Part shown: one piece after another, positions 17,676 to 25,941 of the stretch
Layout of the letters: every line of letters begins with the position of its first letter
Numbering within the stretch: the first letter of the stretch is position 1
Assembly (NCBI RefSeq): GCF_002234915.1
Contig: NZ_NEWD01000007.1
Location: 248,001 to 312,000, forward strand
Direction of reading: 5' to 3'
DNA from: Bifidobacterium vansinderenii
Lineage (GTDB): Bacteria; Actinomycetota; Actinomycetes; Actinomycetales; Bifidobacteriaceae
DNA length: 64,000 nt
Program-made: the position numbers and the translations under genes
The notes under the pieces: generated by a model
What the model was told of the DNA's origin: nothing
The model's database searches: none
The model's input: the letters and a program-made list of their open reading frames with translations, nothing else

Positions 17676-17783
17676 GGCACTCCTTATTCGAGATGACGAT
17701 ACAGGCGTTGCTCAGCGTAATCGTCATACGTTGATTTCGTTTGTCTGAATAGTGAAGAAGCGGTGTCAATCAACGCGCCACAC

Positions 17784-17808
17784 ACATATAGTCATCATGA
17801 CTATATGT
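17784..17808. promoter_or_regulatory. Palindromic operator upstream of the nad operon
   Basis: ACATATAGTCAT (17784-17795), one base, then ATGACTATATGT (17797-17808): a perfect 12-bp inverted repeat. A -10-like TATGCT follows at 17811-17816, so the palindrome covers the -35 region and a bound protein should repress. The regulator cannot be named from sequence. An NAD-status repressor such as NrtR, known to control nad genes in several actinobacteria, is a candidate. Confidence 0.7.
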
Positions 17809-17939
17809 GGTATGCTCATATCTGATTTCGCACGGGACGCTGATTCACGCATGCACGTGGAACGCATTTGACGACCCGTGGCGACTACAGACGTGACATA
17901 CCGCACACCATATGAGCAATATGAGGAAGGGAAACGACC

Positions 17940-19208
17940 ATGAGCGTGGCTTCCGTCAATGAGATCATCGAACGACTGGGCGCGACCAGCACCTGCGACG
18001 CCGGACTGACCAAGGATCCGTGGACATTCGACACCACCCGGCCCACCTACGGCCCCGGCGCGTCCGCGCTCGACATGATTCCGAAGAACGCACCCCGCCA
18101 GCAGCCGCTGCCGGACGAATACCGCAACGCCTCCGACGACGAACTCCAGCAGCGCATCCGCGACGCCAAGGCGCGTCTCGGCTCCAAACTGCTGATCCTC
18201 GGCCACTTCTACCAGCGCGACGAGATCATCGTGCACGCCGACTACGTGGGCGACTCCTTCCAGCTCGCCAAGAACGCCACCCAGTGCCCGGACGCCGAGC
18301 ACATCGTCTTCTGCGGCGTGCACTTCATGGCCGAAACCGCCGACATCCTCTCCAAGCCCGAACAGAGCGTGACCCTGCCGAACCTGTCGGCCGGCTGCTC
18401 CATGGCCGACATGGCCGACATCGACCAGGTGGAGGACTGCTGGCAACAGCTTGGCGAGATCTGCGGCACCAAGCCGGACGCCGACGGCCGTCAGCAGATC
18501 ATCCCCGTCACCTACATGAACTCCGCCGCCTCGCTCAAGGCGTTCTGCGGACGCAACGGCGGCATCGTATGCACGTCGTCCAACGCGCACGCCGTACTGG
18601 AATGGGCGTTCGCCCGCGGCAAGCGCGTACTGTTCTTCCCCGACCAGCACCTCGGCCGCAACACCGCCCGCGCCATGGGCATCCCGCTGAGTCAGATGCC
18701 GCTGTGGGATCCGTACAAGCCGCAGGGCGGCGCCAGCAACCCCGACGATTACGCCAAGGCGAAGATGATCCTGTGGAAGGGCTTCTGCTCCGTGCACCAG
18801 CGCTTCACCGTGGACCAGATCGAACGCGCCCGCAAGGCATACCCCGGCGTGAAGGTGATCGTGCACCCCGAATGCTCCATGCAGGTCGTCGACGCCGCCG
18901 ACGGCACCGGCTCCACCGCCTACATCGTCAAGGAGATCGCCAACGCCCCCGCCGGCGCCACCATCGCCGTGGGCACCGAGATCAACCTCGTCAACCGCCT
19001 GGCCGCACAGTACCCGGACAAGACCGTGTTCTGCCTCGACCCGGTGGTCTGCCCGTGCTCCACCATGTACCGCATTCACCCCGCATACCTCGCCTGGGCG
19101 TTGGAGAACATCGAACAGGGCAACATCGTCAACCGCATCACCGTGGACGACGACACCGCGCGCGAGGCCAAGGTGGCGCTCGAACGCATGCTGCGCGTCC
19201 ACCCGTGA
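17940..19208 (+). CDS. nadA: Quinolinate synthase A
   Basis: A 422-residue [4Fe-4S] enzyme that condenses iminoaspartate with dihydroxyacetone phosphate to give quinolinate, the second step of de novo NAD synthesis. Seen: LGHFYQRDEIIVHADYVGDS near the N-terminus, and cluster cysteines in SAGCSMADM, HPECSMQ and VVCPCSTMYR. The roughly 60-residue N-terminal stretch before the core matches longer actinobacterial NadA forms. The start has GAGGAAGG upstream. It leads the nadABC-desulfurase operon behind a palindromic operator. Confidence 0.96.
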   Translation: MSVASVNEIIERLGATSTCDAGLTKDPWTFDTTRPTYGPGASALDMIPKNAPRQQPLPDEYRNASDDELQQRIRDAKARLGSKLLILGHFYQRDEIIVHADYVGDSFQLAKNATQCPDAEHIVFCGVHFMAETADILSKPEQSVTLPNLSAGCSMADMADIDQVEDCWQQLGEICGTKPDADGRQQIIPVTYMNSAASLKAFCGRNGGIVCTSSNAHAVLEWAFARGKRVLFFPDQHLGRNTARAMGIPLSQMPLWDPYKPQGGASNPDDYAKAKMILWKGFCSVHQRFTVDQIERARKAYPGVKVIVHPECSMQVVDAADGTGSTAYIVKEIANAPAGATIAVGTEINLVNRLAAQYPDKTVFCLDPVVCPCSTMYRIHPAYLAWALENIEQGNIVNRITVDDDTAREAKVALERMLRVHP

Positions 19209-19235
19209 TGCAAGCGGACTGAGGGGAGAACAACC

Positions 19236-20873
19236 GTGAATCCTGAACACAACATCGTCGTCATCGGCGCAGGCGTGGCCGGACTGTCCGCCGCGCTCGC
19301 CGTGGCCGGCACCGGCCATGATGTGGTCCTGGTGACCAAAACCGAGCTCGTGGAATCCAACACCTACCACGCGCAGGGCGGCATCGCCGCGGCCATCTTC
19401 GCCGACGACGATCCGAAACTGCACGCCAAGGACACCATGGCCGCCGGCCACGGCCTGTGCGAGCCGAAGGCCGTGGACATCCTCACACGCGAAGGCGCCG
19501 ACCGCGTACGTGAGTTCGCCGCCGCCGGCGTGCGATTCGACCGCGACTCCGAAGGCCACATGCTGCGCGGACTCGAAGCCGCGCATTCTCGCGCCCGCGT
19601 GGTGCACGCCGGAGGCGACGCCACCGGACGGATCCTCGAACTCGACGTGTCCGCCATGGTGCGCGCGAACCCGCATATCCACATCATGGAGCACGCGTTT
19701 CTCAAGGATCTGATCGTACGGGACGGCGCGATCGCCGGCGTACGGTTGATGGTCGCCGCCGGATCCGACGATTCCCGCACGGTCACCGATCTTGCCGCGG
19801 ACCGCGTGATCCTCGCCACCGGAGGCGCCGGTCGCATGTATCCGTACACCACCAACCCGCAGGTGGCCACCGCCGACGGACTCGCTGCCGCCCTGCGCGC
19901 CGGAGTCCAGACCGCCGACCTCGAGTTCTACCAGTTCCATCCCACGGCACTGGCGGTGGGGGAGCACTTCCTCGTTTCCGAAGCGGTGCGCGGCGAAGGC
20001 GCGATCCTGCTCGACGAACATGGCGAACGCTACATGACCGCCGTGGACCCACGCGCCGAGCTTGCCCCGCGTGACGTGGTGGCCCGCGAGAACTTCCGCG
20101 TGATGCAACGCCAGAACGGTCGCCCGGTCATGCTCGACGTCTCGCCGATGCGCAAGGAAAACCCCGACCTCGCCGCATTCCTGAAGCATCGATTCCCCAC
20201 CATCGACGCCTACACGCGCTCGCTCGGCTTCGACTGGAGTCGCGAACCGATCCCCGTGGCTCCCGCCGCGCACTACTACATGGGCGGCATCCGTACCGAT
20301 CTCAACGGACGAGCCAGCATCCCCGGCCTGTACGCGGCCGGAGAATGCGCCCGCACCGGCGTGATGGGCTCGAACCGGCTCGCGTCGAACTCCCTGCTCG
20401 AAGGGCTCGTATTCGGCCGCCGCGCAGGGCTTGCCGCCGTCTCGGACCCCACCGGCACCGCATGGGATCCGGTACCGTTCGCGAACTCCGCGACGGGAGA
20501 GCCCACCAACAACAATCCGATCATGCTGGATACGCCGAAGACCTCCTCCGAATCTCCGGCATCGGAGGTCTGGAACCGGGACCGTATCGAACAGACCATG
20601 TGGCATGACGTCGGCGTGCTGCGCGACGACCACGGCCTGTGTGATGCCATCGAACGGCTCGGATCCGCGCTTGCCGCCGCGAACACGGCCGAAGCCGACG
20701 CCACCGGATCCGGTGCGGTCACCGATCTCGAGAACCGCAACATGCTCACCGTCGGCTACGTGGCCGCAAACGCCGCGCTTGCCCGCACCGAATCCCGCGG
20801 CGCGCATGCCCGCACCGACTACCCGGACGCACGCGACGAGTGGGCCATGTCCACGGCCTACGTACTGCGGTAA
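19236..20873 (+). CDS. nadB: L-aspartate oxidase
   Basis: A 545-residue FAD enzyme that oxidises L-aspartate to iminoaspartate for NadA. Seen: dinucleotide fold VVIGAGVAGLSAALAVAG, TYHAQGGIAAAI, ATGGAGRMYPYTTNP, GEGAILLDEHGERYM, and the C-terminal substrate and flavin motifs YYMGGIRTDLNGR and GECARTGVMGSNRLASNS. GTG start with GAGGGGAG upstream, 27 bases after nadA. All conserved catalytic regions appear intact. NadB and NadA act in sequence because iminoaspartate is unstable. Confidence 0.95.
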   Translation: MNPEHNIVVIGAGVAGLSAALAVAGTGHDVVLVTKTELVESNTYHAQGGIAAAIFADDDPKLHAKDTMAAGHGLCEPKAVDILTREGADRVREFAAAGVRFDRDSEGHMLRGLEAAHSRARVVHAGGDATGRILELDVSAMVRANPHIHIMEHAFLKDLIVRDGAIAGVRLMVAAGSDDSRTVTDLAADRVILATGGAGRMYPYTTNPQVATADGLAAALRAGVQTADLEFYQFHPTALAVGEHFLVSEAVRGEGAILLDEHGERYMTAVDPRAELAPRDVVARENFRVMQRQNGRPVMLDVSPMRKENPDLAAFLKHRFPTIDAYTRSLGFDWSREPIPVAPAAHYYMGGIRTDLNGRASIPGLYAAGECARTGVMGSNRLASNSLLEGLVFGRRAGLAAVSDPTGTAWDPVPFANSATGEPTNNNPIMLDTPKTSSESPASEVWNRDRIEQTMWHDVGVLRDDHGLCDAIERLGSALAAANTAEADATGSGAVTDLENRNMLTVGYVAANAALARTESRGAHARTDYPDARDEWAMSTAYVLR

Positions 20874-20914
20874 TCCACATCCGTCGAGTGCACTTACCAA
20901 CCAAAAGGAAACCC

Positions 20915-21799
20915 ATGCTTACCGAGCACATCATCCGCACCACCATCGAGGCGGCACTGGCCGAGGACGCCCCCGCCGGCGACATCACCTGCGAGGCGAC
21001 CATCCCCGCCGACGCCGTGGGAACGGCCCGGCTGACGGCACGCGAACCCGGCGTGATGAGCGGCATCAGCGTGTTCTCCGCCACGTTCATCACACAGAAC
21101 CCAGCGATCCGCGTCAGTTCCACCATCCGGGACGGCGAACGTTTCGAAGTCGGGCAGAGCCTCGCCGAAGTCAGCGGACCGGTGCGCGACATCCTCACCG
21201 CCGAACGCGTGGCGCTTAACCTCACGCAACGCATGAGTGGCATCGCCGCCATGACCGCGGCATTCGTGGCCGAGGTCACACGCGGCAACGCCCTGCCCAA
21301 CGCCGTGACGCCGCGTCGATACGGGCACACCCGCATCGTCGACACGCGCAAGACCACGCCGCTGCTACGCCCGTTCGAAAAGTACGCGGTCACCTGCGGC
21401 GGCGGATACAACCACCGCTACGGCCTGTCCGACGCCGTAATGGTCAAGGACAATCATCTGGCCGCGCTCGCCGAACAGGGCATCGACCTGACCGGTGCGA
21501 TCCGTCACATCCGCGAGCGCGTGGGCCACACCACACACATCGAGGTGGAAGTCGATCGACTCGACCAGATCCCGATGGCGCTCGACGGCGGCGCCGACAC
21601 GATCATGCTCGACAACTTCTCACTCGACGACACGCGCACCGGCGTGGAGACGATCGACGGACGGGCGATCGTGGAGGCCAGCGGCAACATGACGCTCGAC
21701 CGTGTGGCCGCCGTGGCCGCCACCGGCGTGGACATCATCTCCGTCGGCGCGCTCACCCACAGCGTGCGCAGCATCGATCTGGGACTCGACTATGAGTAG
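20915..21799 (+). CDS. nadC: Nicotinate-nucleotide pyrophosphorylase (carboxylating)
   Basis: A 294-residue quinolinate phosphoribosyltransferase that makes nicotinate mononucleotide from quinolinate and PRPP. Seen: EDAPAGDITCEATIP at the N-terminus, AERVALNLTQRMSGIA, RIVDTRKTTPLLRPFEKYAV, GGGYNHRYGLSDAVMVKDNH, IEVEVDRLDQ and EASGNMTLDRV, the usual order. The start has AAAAGGAAA. The last eight bases overlap the next gene, so the desulfurase is translationally coupled. Confidence 0.96.
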   Translation: MLTEHIIRTTIEAALAEDAPAGDITCEATIPADAVGTARLTAREPGVMSGISVFSATFITQNPAIRVSSTIRDGERFEVGQSLAEVSGPVRDILTAERVALNLTQRMSGIAAMTAAFVAEVTRGNALPNAVTPRRYGHTRIVDTRKTTPLLRPFEKYAVTCGGGYNHRYGLSDAVMVKDNHLAALAEQGIDLTGAIRHIRERVGHTTHIEVEVDRLDQIPMALDGGADTIMLDNFSLDDTRTGVETIDGRAIVEASGNMTLDRVAAVAATGVDIISVGALTHSVRSIDLGLDYE

Positions 21800-22988
21800 T
21801 GACGACGGCGAACTCTATCTTGACGCCGCATCCACGGAACCCGTGGGCCGCGACGTGATCGACGCCATGCTGCCGTTCATGACCGACGCCTACGCGAATC
21901 CGGCCAGCGTGCACAGGACCGGCAAGACCGCGGCCCAGGCGCTGGACGCGGCACGACGATCATTCGCCGCGAATCTGGGGGCGCGGCCCGACGACGTGAT
22001 CTTCACGTCCGGCGGCACCGAATCGGACAATCTGGCGGTCAAGGGCATCGCGCTCGCCCGCATGGAGCGGATGCGGCGGGCCGCCACCGATGCCTCGTCG
22101 CTTTGTCCGCGCATCATCATCTCCGCCGTGGAACATCCGGCCGTGGCCGAATCCGCGGCATGGCTGGAACGGTTCTTCGGATTCGAGGTGGTGCGTGTTC
22201 CCGTGGACTCGACGGCGCGCATCGATCTTGAGGCTCTGGACCGGGAGGTTGCCGCTGCTCCTGAACGCACGGCGCTGGTGTCGGTCATGCTCGCCAACAA
22301 CGAGGTGGGCACCATCCAGCCGGTTGCGGACGTGGTGCGCATCGCCCACGCCGCCGGGGTGCCGGTGCATGTGGATGCGGTGCAGGCCGCGGGTCAGATT
22401 CCCATCCGCATGCGTGACTGGGACGTGGACGCACTGAGTGTCTCCGGCCATAAGTTCGGCACCCCCAAGGGCCTGGGAGCGCTGCTGGTGCGCTCCCGCA
22501 CGCCGATTGAACCATTGCTCAGCGGCGGCGGCCAGGAACGTGGCCTGCGTTCCGGCACACAGAACGTGGCCGGCGCGGTGGGGTTGGCGATCGCGTTGGA
22601 TGGGTCGATCGCGTTCATGCGCGAGCATCACGCCGAACTCATCGCCTCGCGTGACCGTCTGATTCGTGGCGTGCTGGACGCCGTTCCGCAGGCCCGGCTT
22701 ACGGGTGATCCGGAGCATCGACTGCCCGGCCATGCCTCATTCATCTTCCCCGGCGTGACGGGCGAGGCACTGCTGGTGGACCTGGACGCGCGCGGCATCG
22801 AATGCTCGTCCGGTTCGGCGTGCGCGGTGGGTCGTCACGAGATCCCACCCACCCTGCTGGCCATGGGACTGGAGCCGTCGGTGGCCAAGTCCGCGTTGCG
22901 CCTGACCTTCCGCCGACCGCTGTCCGATGCGGATGTGAACCGCACCGTCACCGCCATCCGCCGCTCCTGCACCGCGCTCGGTTTGTAG
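21792..22988 (+). CDS. Cysteine desulfurase (NifS/IscS family)
   Basis: A 398-residue PLP enzyme that takes sulfur from cysteine. Seen: LYLDAASTEPV, PASVHRTGK, FTSGGTESDNLA, EHPAV, VDAVQAAGQIPI, the PLP lysine in VSGHKFGTPKG, and the active-site cysteine in CSSGSACAVGR. The ATG lies inside the end of nadC. Known parallel: in Bacillus subtilis a NifS-type desulfurase next to nadBCA is needed for NAD synthesis because NadA requires an Fe-S cluster. Here the coupling is tighter, so the likely job is cluster supply to NadA. A roughly 15-residue insert after IALARMERM is unusual. Confidence 0.93.
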   Translation: MSSDDGELYLDAASTEPVGRDVIDAMLPFMTDAYANPASVHRTGKTAAQALDAARRSFAANLGARPDDVIFTSGGTESDNLAVKGIALARMERMRRAATDASSLCPRIIISAVEHPAVAESAAWLERFFGFEVVRVPVDSTARIDLEALDREVAAAPERTALVSVMLANNEVGTIQPVADVVRIAHAAGVPVHVDAVQAAGQIPIRMRDWDVDALSVSGHKFGTPKGLGALLVRSRTPIEPLLSGGGQERGLRSGTQNVAGAVGLAIALDGSIAFMREHHAELIASRDRLIRGVLDAVPQARLTGDPEHRLPGHASFIFPGVTGEALLVDLDARGIECSSGSACAVGRHEIPPTLLAMGLEPSVAKSALRLTFRRPLSDADVNRTVTAIRRSCTALGL

Positions 22989-23023
22989 CGCCTGCTAGCG
23001 CCTATTTACGCGAGGAAGACAAA

Positions 23024-23054
23024 AAGGCTCCAACGGTATTTCCGTCGGAGCCTT
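23024..23054 (-). terminator. Terminator of the sucrase gene, also at the end of the nad operon
   Basis: Stem AAGGCTCCAACGG / CCGTCGGAGCCTT with one mismatch and a five-base loop. On the minus strand it is followed by TTTTT, so it is a good intrinsic terminator for the sucrase gene. It also sits 36 bases past the desulfurase stop on the plus strand. Confidence 0.82.
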
Positions 23055-23070
23055 GGACTTTCGGGGCCGG

Positions 23071-24624
23071 TTACTCGAGGCCGATGGAGGCGAGGTTGTG
23101 GGTGGTCAGGGCGCTGACGGCGAGGTCGCCGGACTCAGCGGCCAGCTTCACGGCACGCGGACCGTCCGCGGCGTAGCTGTAGGAGCTCATCGCCTGACGG
23201 CCATCGTTCACATACACCTCCACGGAGCCACGATCCACGTACACGCGCAGCTTGAGCTCATCGGCGGCCAGCTCGGCCTCCGTGAGCGGGGCCACACGGT
23301 AGCCGCGATCGCCGTAGGCGTTGGCCTGACGGTCGAGCACCACGCCGCCGATCTGATCGTCATAGGCCACGTACGTGTAGGAGCCGTCGGCGGTGGCGTG
23401 CACCTTGATGCCGGCGCGCTCGGCGGTGGTGTGCTTCAGATCGATCGTCAGCTCGATCTCCATGGCCTCCGCATCCTCGGCCACCACATGCTCGCTGCCG
23501 GACTTCACATTCACGGCGCCCAGATCGGTGCTGTCGGTGCGCAGTCCGGTCATTTCGGCGGCCGGCACAGTGTGGATGTCGCCGTCCTCACCAAGGTAGA
23601 CCTCGCGCGGCAGGGTCAGCTGACCGCACCATCCCTCGTCGTCCAGCGGAACGGGCTGCACGAACGGGCTGAGCCAGCCGTACATGATCTGGCGTCCGCC
23701 CTCGGCGTCGTTCGTGTCGCCGGGCACGGTGTTGAACGACTGCGGGGCGTAGAAGTTGTGGCCGCAGTCCCACGGGCGGAACTCGGTCTCCGGCTTGAAC
23801 TGTCCGCCGGGCTCCCACGTGCCGATCATGTAGCCGGCGTTGTTCACGTTGCGGTTCATGAAGCCGTTCTTCTTGGCGCCCATGGCGGAGAAGCCGATGA
23901 CCCACTTCTCGTTGCCGTCCTTGTCGGTCACGGGGAAGAAGTCGGGGCATTCGAGCATGAACACGTCCGGATCCGGGTGCTCGAACAGCACGGTCTTGAA
24001 CGTCCACTCGACCATGTCCTCGGAGGTGTACAGCCACATCTGACCGCGCTGCTCGGCGGAGCTCACGCCGAACGTCATGTACCACACGCCGCCGGTCTTC
24101 CACACCTTCGGGTCGCGGAAGTGCTTGAATCCCTCCGGGTTGTCGATGATCACGCCCAGCTTCTCGAAGTGGACGCCGTCGTCACTCACTGCCGCGCACT
24201 GCACCTCAAGGTTCTCGTCGGCATCGTCCACGCCGTTGGCCCAGCGGTGGCCGGTGTAGAAGATCCAGAGTCGCCCGTCGTCGCCCGTGGTGGCCGAGCC
24301 GGAGAACACGCCGGCGCGTTCGGCCTCGAGGCTGGGTGCGAGGGCGATGGGTTCTCGTTTCCAGTGGATCATGTCGGTGCTGGAGACGTGGCCCCAGTGC
24401 ATGGGTCCCCATTGGGTGCCGTAGGGGTGGAGCTGGTAGAAGACGTGCCAGCGTCCCTTGTAGTAGCACAGGCCGTTGGGGTCGTTGATCCATCCGCCGT
24501 TGGAGGCGATGTGGAACTTGGGGTACCAGCGGTCGTTGCGTTCTGCGGCGAGCTTGGCCACACCGGCCTCGGCCTGGGCAAGGGCCTCGTCATGGTCGAC
24601 GAATTCCCGATTGATGTCATTCAT
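23071..24624 (-). CDS. cscA: GH32 beta-fructofuranosidase / sucrase
   Basis: A 517-residue glycoside hydrolase family 32 enzyme that cleaves sucrose and short fructo-oligosaccharides, probably in the cytoplasm since no signal peptide is seen. Seen: nucleophile motif GWINDPNG (Asp48), VFYQLHPYGTQWGPMHWGH, FSGSATT, FRDPKVW and the acid/base Glu in LECPDFF, with a C-terminal beta-sandwich. GAAAGG nine bases before the ATG supports the start. The LacI-type gene upstream is the likely regulator. No sucrose permease is next to it, so uptake must be encoded elsewhere. Whether it prefers sucrose, sucrose-6-phosphate or oligosaccharides is not decidable here. Confidence 0.93.
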   Translation of the reverse strand: MNDINREFVDHDEALAQAEAGVAKLAAERNDRWYPKFHIASNGGWINDPNGLCYYKGRWHVFYQLHPYGTQWGPMHWGHVSSTDMIHWKREPIALAPSLEAERAGVFSGSATTGDDGRLWIFYTGHRWANGVDDADENLEVQCAAVSDDGVHFEKLGVIIDNPEGFKHFRDPKVWKTGGVWYMTFGVSSAEQRGQMWLYTSEDMVEWTFKTVLFEHPDPDVFMLECPDFFPVTDKDGNEKWVIGFSAMGAKKNGFMNRNVNNAGYMIGTWEPGGQFKPETEFRPWDCGHNFYAPQSFNTVPGDTNDAEGGRQIMYGWLSPFVQPVPLDDEGWCGQLTLPREVYLGEDGDIHTVPAAEMTGLRTDSTDLGAVNVKSGSEHVVAEDAEAMEIELTIDLKHTTAERAGIKVHATADGSYTYVAYDDQIGGVVLDRQANAYGDRGYRVAPLTEAELAADELKLRVYVDRGSVEVYVNDGRQAMSSYSYAADGPRAVKLAAESGDLAVSALTTHNLASIGLE

Positions 24625-24654
24625 CGTTGAATGCCTTTCTCCCTGCAATCGTCA

Positions 24655-24671
24655 AACGATTTACGATTATA
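24655..24671 (-). promoter_or_regulatory. cscA -10 box and adjacent LacI-like operator
   Basis: On the minus strand TATAAT (24671-24666) is followed by AAATCGTTT (24663-24655) over the expected transcription start. The AACGATTT core resembles the site before the lacI gene. Repression by the neighbouring LacI protein is inferred. Confidence 0.5.
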
Positions 24672-24720
24672 GTGGACGACACGAGGGCAGCATCTGTTTA
24701 TGCAAAATTGTCCGAACATG

Positions 24721-24766
24721 TGCGGTTTTACGACGAATCGAACATTGAAAATGTCGTAAAACCGCA
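24721..24766. other. Perfect 14-bp inverted repeat between lacI and cscA
   Basis: TGCGGTTTTACGAC (24721-24734) and GTCGTAAAACCGCA (24753-24766) around an 18-base loop. It lies upstream of the cscA promoter and downstream of the lacI stop. It could terminate lacI transcription or be a paired regulatory site; there is no terminal T-run. Confidence 0.7.
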
Positions 24767-24832
24767 TTCGTCCGGTGAAAACTTGACAGTGCCGGCCGCA
24801 GTTTCGCCCTGCACCGGATGCGGCCGCGCCCG

Positions 24833-25891
24833 TCAGTCGCGCCTCGCCACCGACTCCTTGCTGATCAGCGTGCAGTGGATCCTCGCGGGGGACTCGTCCA
24901 GCGGCGGCAGCGGCGACAGGCCGACGTCACGCGTCAGCATATCCGGTTTCGGCTCACGTCCCTCGATCATTGACACGAGCTTGAGTGCGCCCCAATATCC
25001 CATTTCGTAATGCGGCAGATCCACGGTGGTCAGCAGCGGGGCCAGCGTCTCGGCGAACACACGATGATTGTCGACGCCCACCACGCTGATGTCTCGACCG
25101 ATTTCCAGACCGCGTTTGGCGGCGCACTGATAGACATACCACGCCCGTGCGTCGTTGAAGCAGAACACGCCGTCCGGTTCAGCGCGATCGAACAGATCAT
25201 CCACCGCGTCGAGTGCCGGACGGTTGAACGTCACGCCGATGTCCAACGATTCGTCGTAGCCGAGCCCCGATTCCTCGAGCGCACGACGATACCCCGCACG
25301 ACGGCCCAGATCGGCCACATATACGCGATCGCACGCGCCGATATAGGCGATCCGACGGCATCCCGCCTCGATCAGGTGCCGGGTCGCGTCGTATCCGATC
25401 GACTCCTCGTCGGGCACGATGTACGGCACCCGTCCGGAATCGTCGATACCGTCCAGCAGCACGGTGGGCAGCTTCATCAGACTGTCGGGCACGACCGTAT
25501 GCTGATCGTACATGCGCGCATACATGAAACCGTCCACGCCGTACTGACGGAGCGTGGCGATCTCCCGTTCCTCAAGATTCCTGTCGCCGTTCGTATTCAC
25601 GGTGAGCAGCATGTAGCCCATCGCGCGAGCGGCATCCTGTGCGCCGAGAATCAGTCGCCCGGCATAGGGCGTGGTGGCGATCTCGTCGCTGACGAACCCG
25701 ATGATCCGTGTCCGGCTGGTCCTCAGGCTCCTCGCCAAAGGATTGGGCTTGTAGCCCGACGCCTTCGCCTCCGCGCGAACCCGCTGCGCGATCTCAGGCT
25801 TGACTCTTCCGGCATCGCGATCGTTCAGCACCAAAGAGACCGTCGATACCGAAACCCCCGTACGTTCGGCAATCTCCTTCATCGTAGTCAT
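24833..25891 (-). CDS. LacI-family transcriptional regulator
   Basis: A 352-residue regulator. Seen: N-terminal helix-turn-helix TMKEIAERTGVSVSTVSLVLN and hinge region YKPNPLARSLRTSRT, then a periplasmic-binding-protein-like sensor domain with IIGFVSDEIATTP and, near the C-terminus, VVGVDNHRVFAETLAPLLTT. It sits upstream of cscA on the same strand, so local control of sucrose use is likely. ATG 25891 gives the standard LacI N-terminus; in-frame starts further upstream add residues lacking conservation. A palindrome with an AACGTT centre just upstream suggests autoregulation. Confidence 0.92.
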   Translation of the reverse strand: MTTMKEIAERTGVSVSTVSLVLNDRDAGRVKPEIAQRVRAEAKASGYKPNPLARSLRTSRTRIIGFVSDEIATTPYAGRLILGAQDAARAMGYMLLTVNTNGDRNLEEREIATLRQYGVDGFMYARMYDQHTVVPDSLMKLPTVLLDGIDDSGRVPYIVPDEESIGYDATRHLIEAGCRRIAYIGACDRVYVADLGRRAGYRRALEESGLGYDESLDIGVTFNRPALDAVDDLFDRAEPDGVFCFNDARAWYVYQCAAKRGLEIGRDISVVGVDNHRVFAETLAPLLTTVDLPHYEMGYWGALKLVSMIEGREPKPDMLTRDVGLSPLPPLDESPARIHCTLISKESVARRD

Positions 25892-25893
25892 AG

Positions 25894-25908
25894 TTACAAC
25901 GTTATACC
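25894..25908. promoter_or_regulatory. Candidate LacI operator before the regulator gene
   Basis: GTTACAACGTTATAC contains the perfect AACGTT centre typical of LacI-family sites and overlaps a minus-strand TATAAC. It lies immediately upstream of the lacI ATG at 25891. Autoregulation is inferred. Confidence 0.4.
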
Positions 25909-25941
25909 GCATTGCGCGGGGGTTCGGTAGCGAGGTATGGA

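Noticed and set aside
17766-20900. Very long open frame (about 1040 codons) on the minus strand across nadA-nadB
   Set aside because: It lies antisense to three well-conserved enzymes, its composition is that of a reversed GC-rich gene (His/Gly/Val/Arg-rich), and it has no recognisable domain. Long antisense frames are expected at this GC content.
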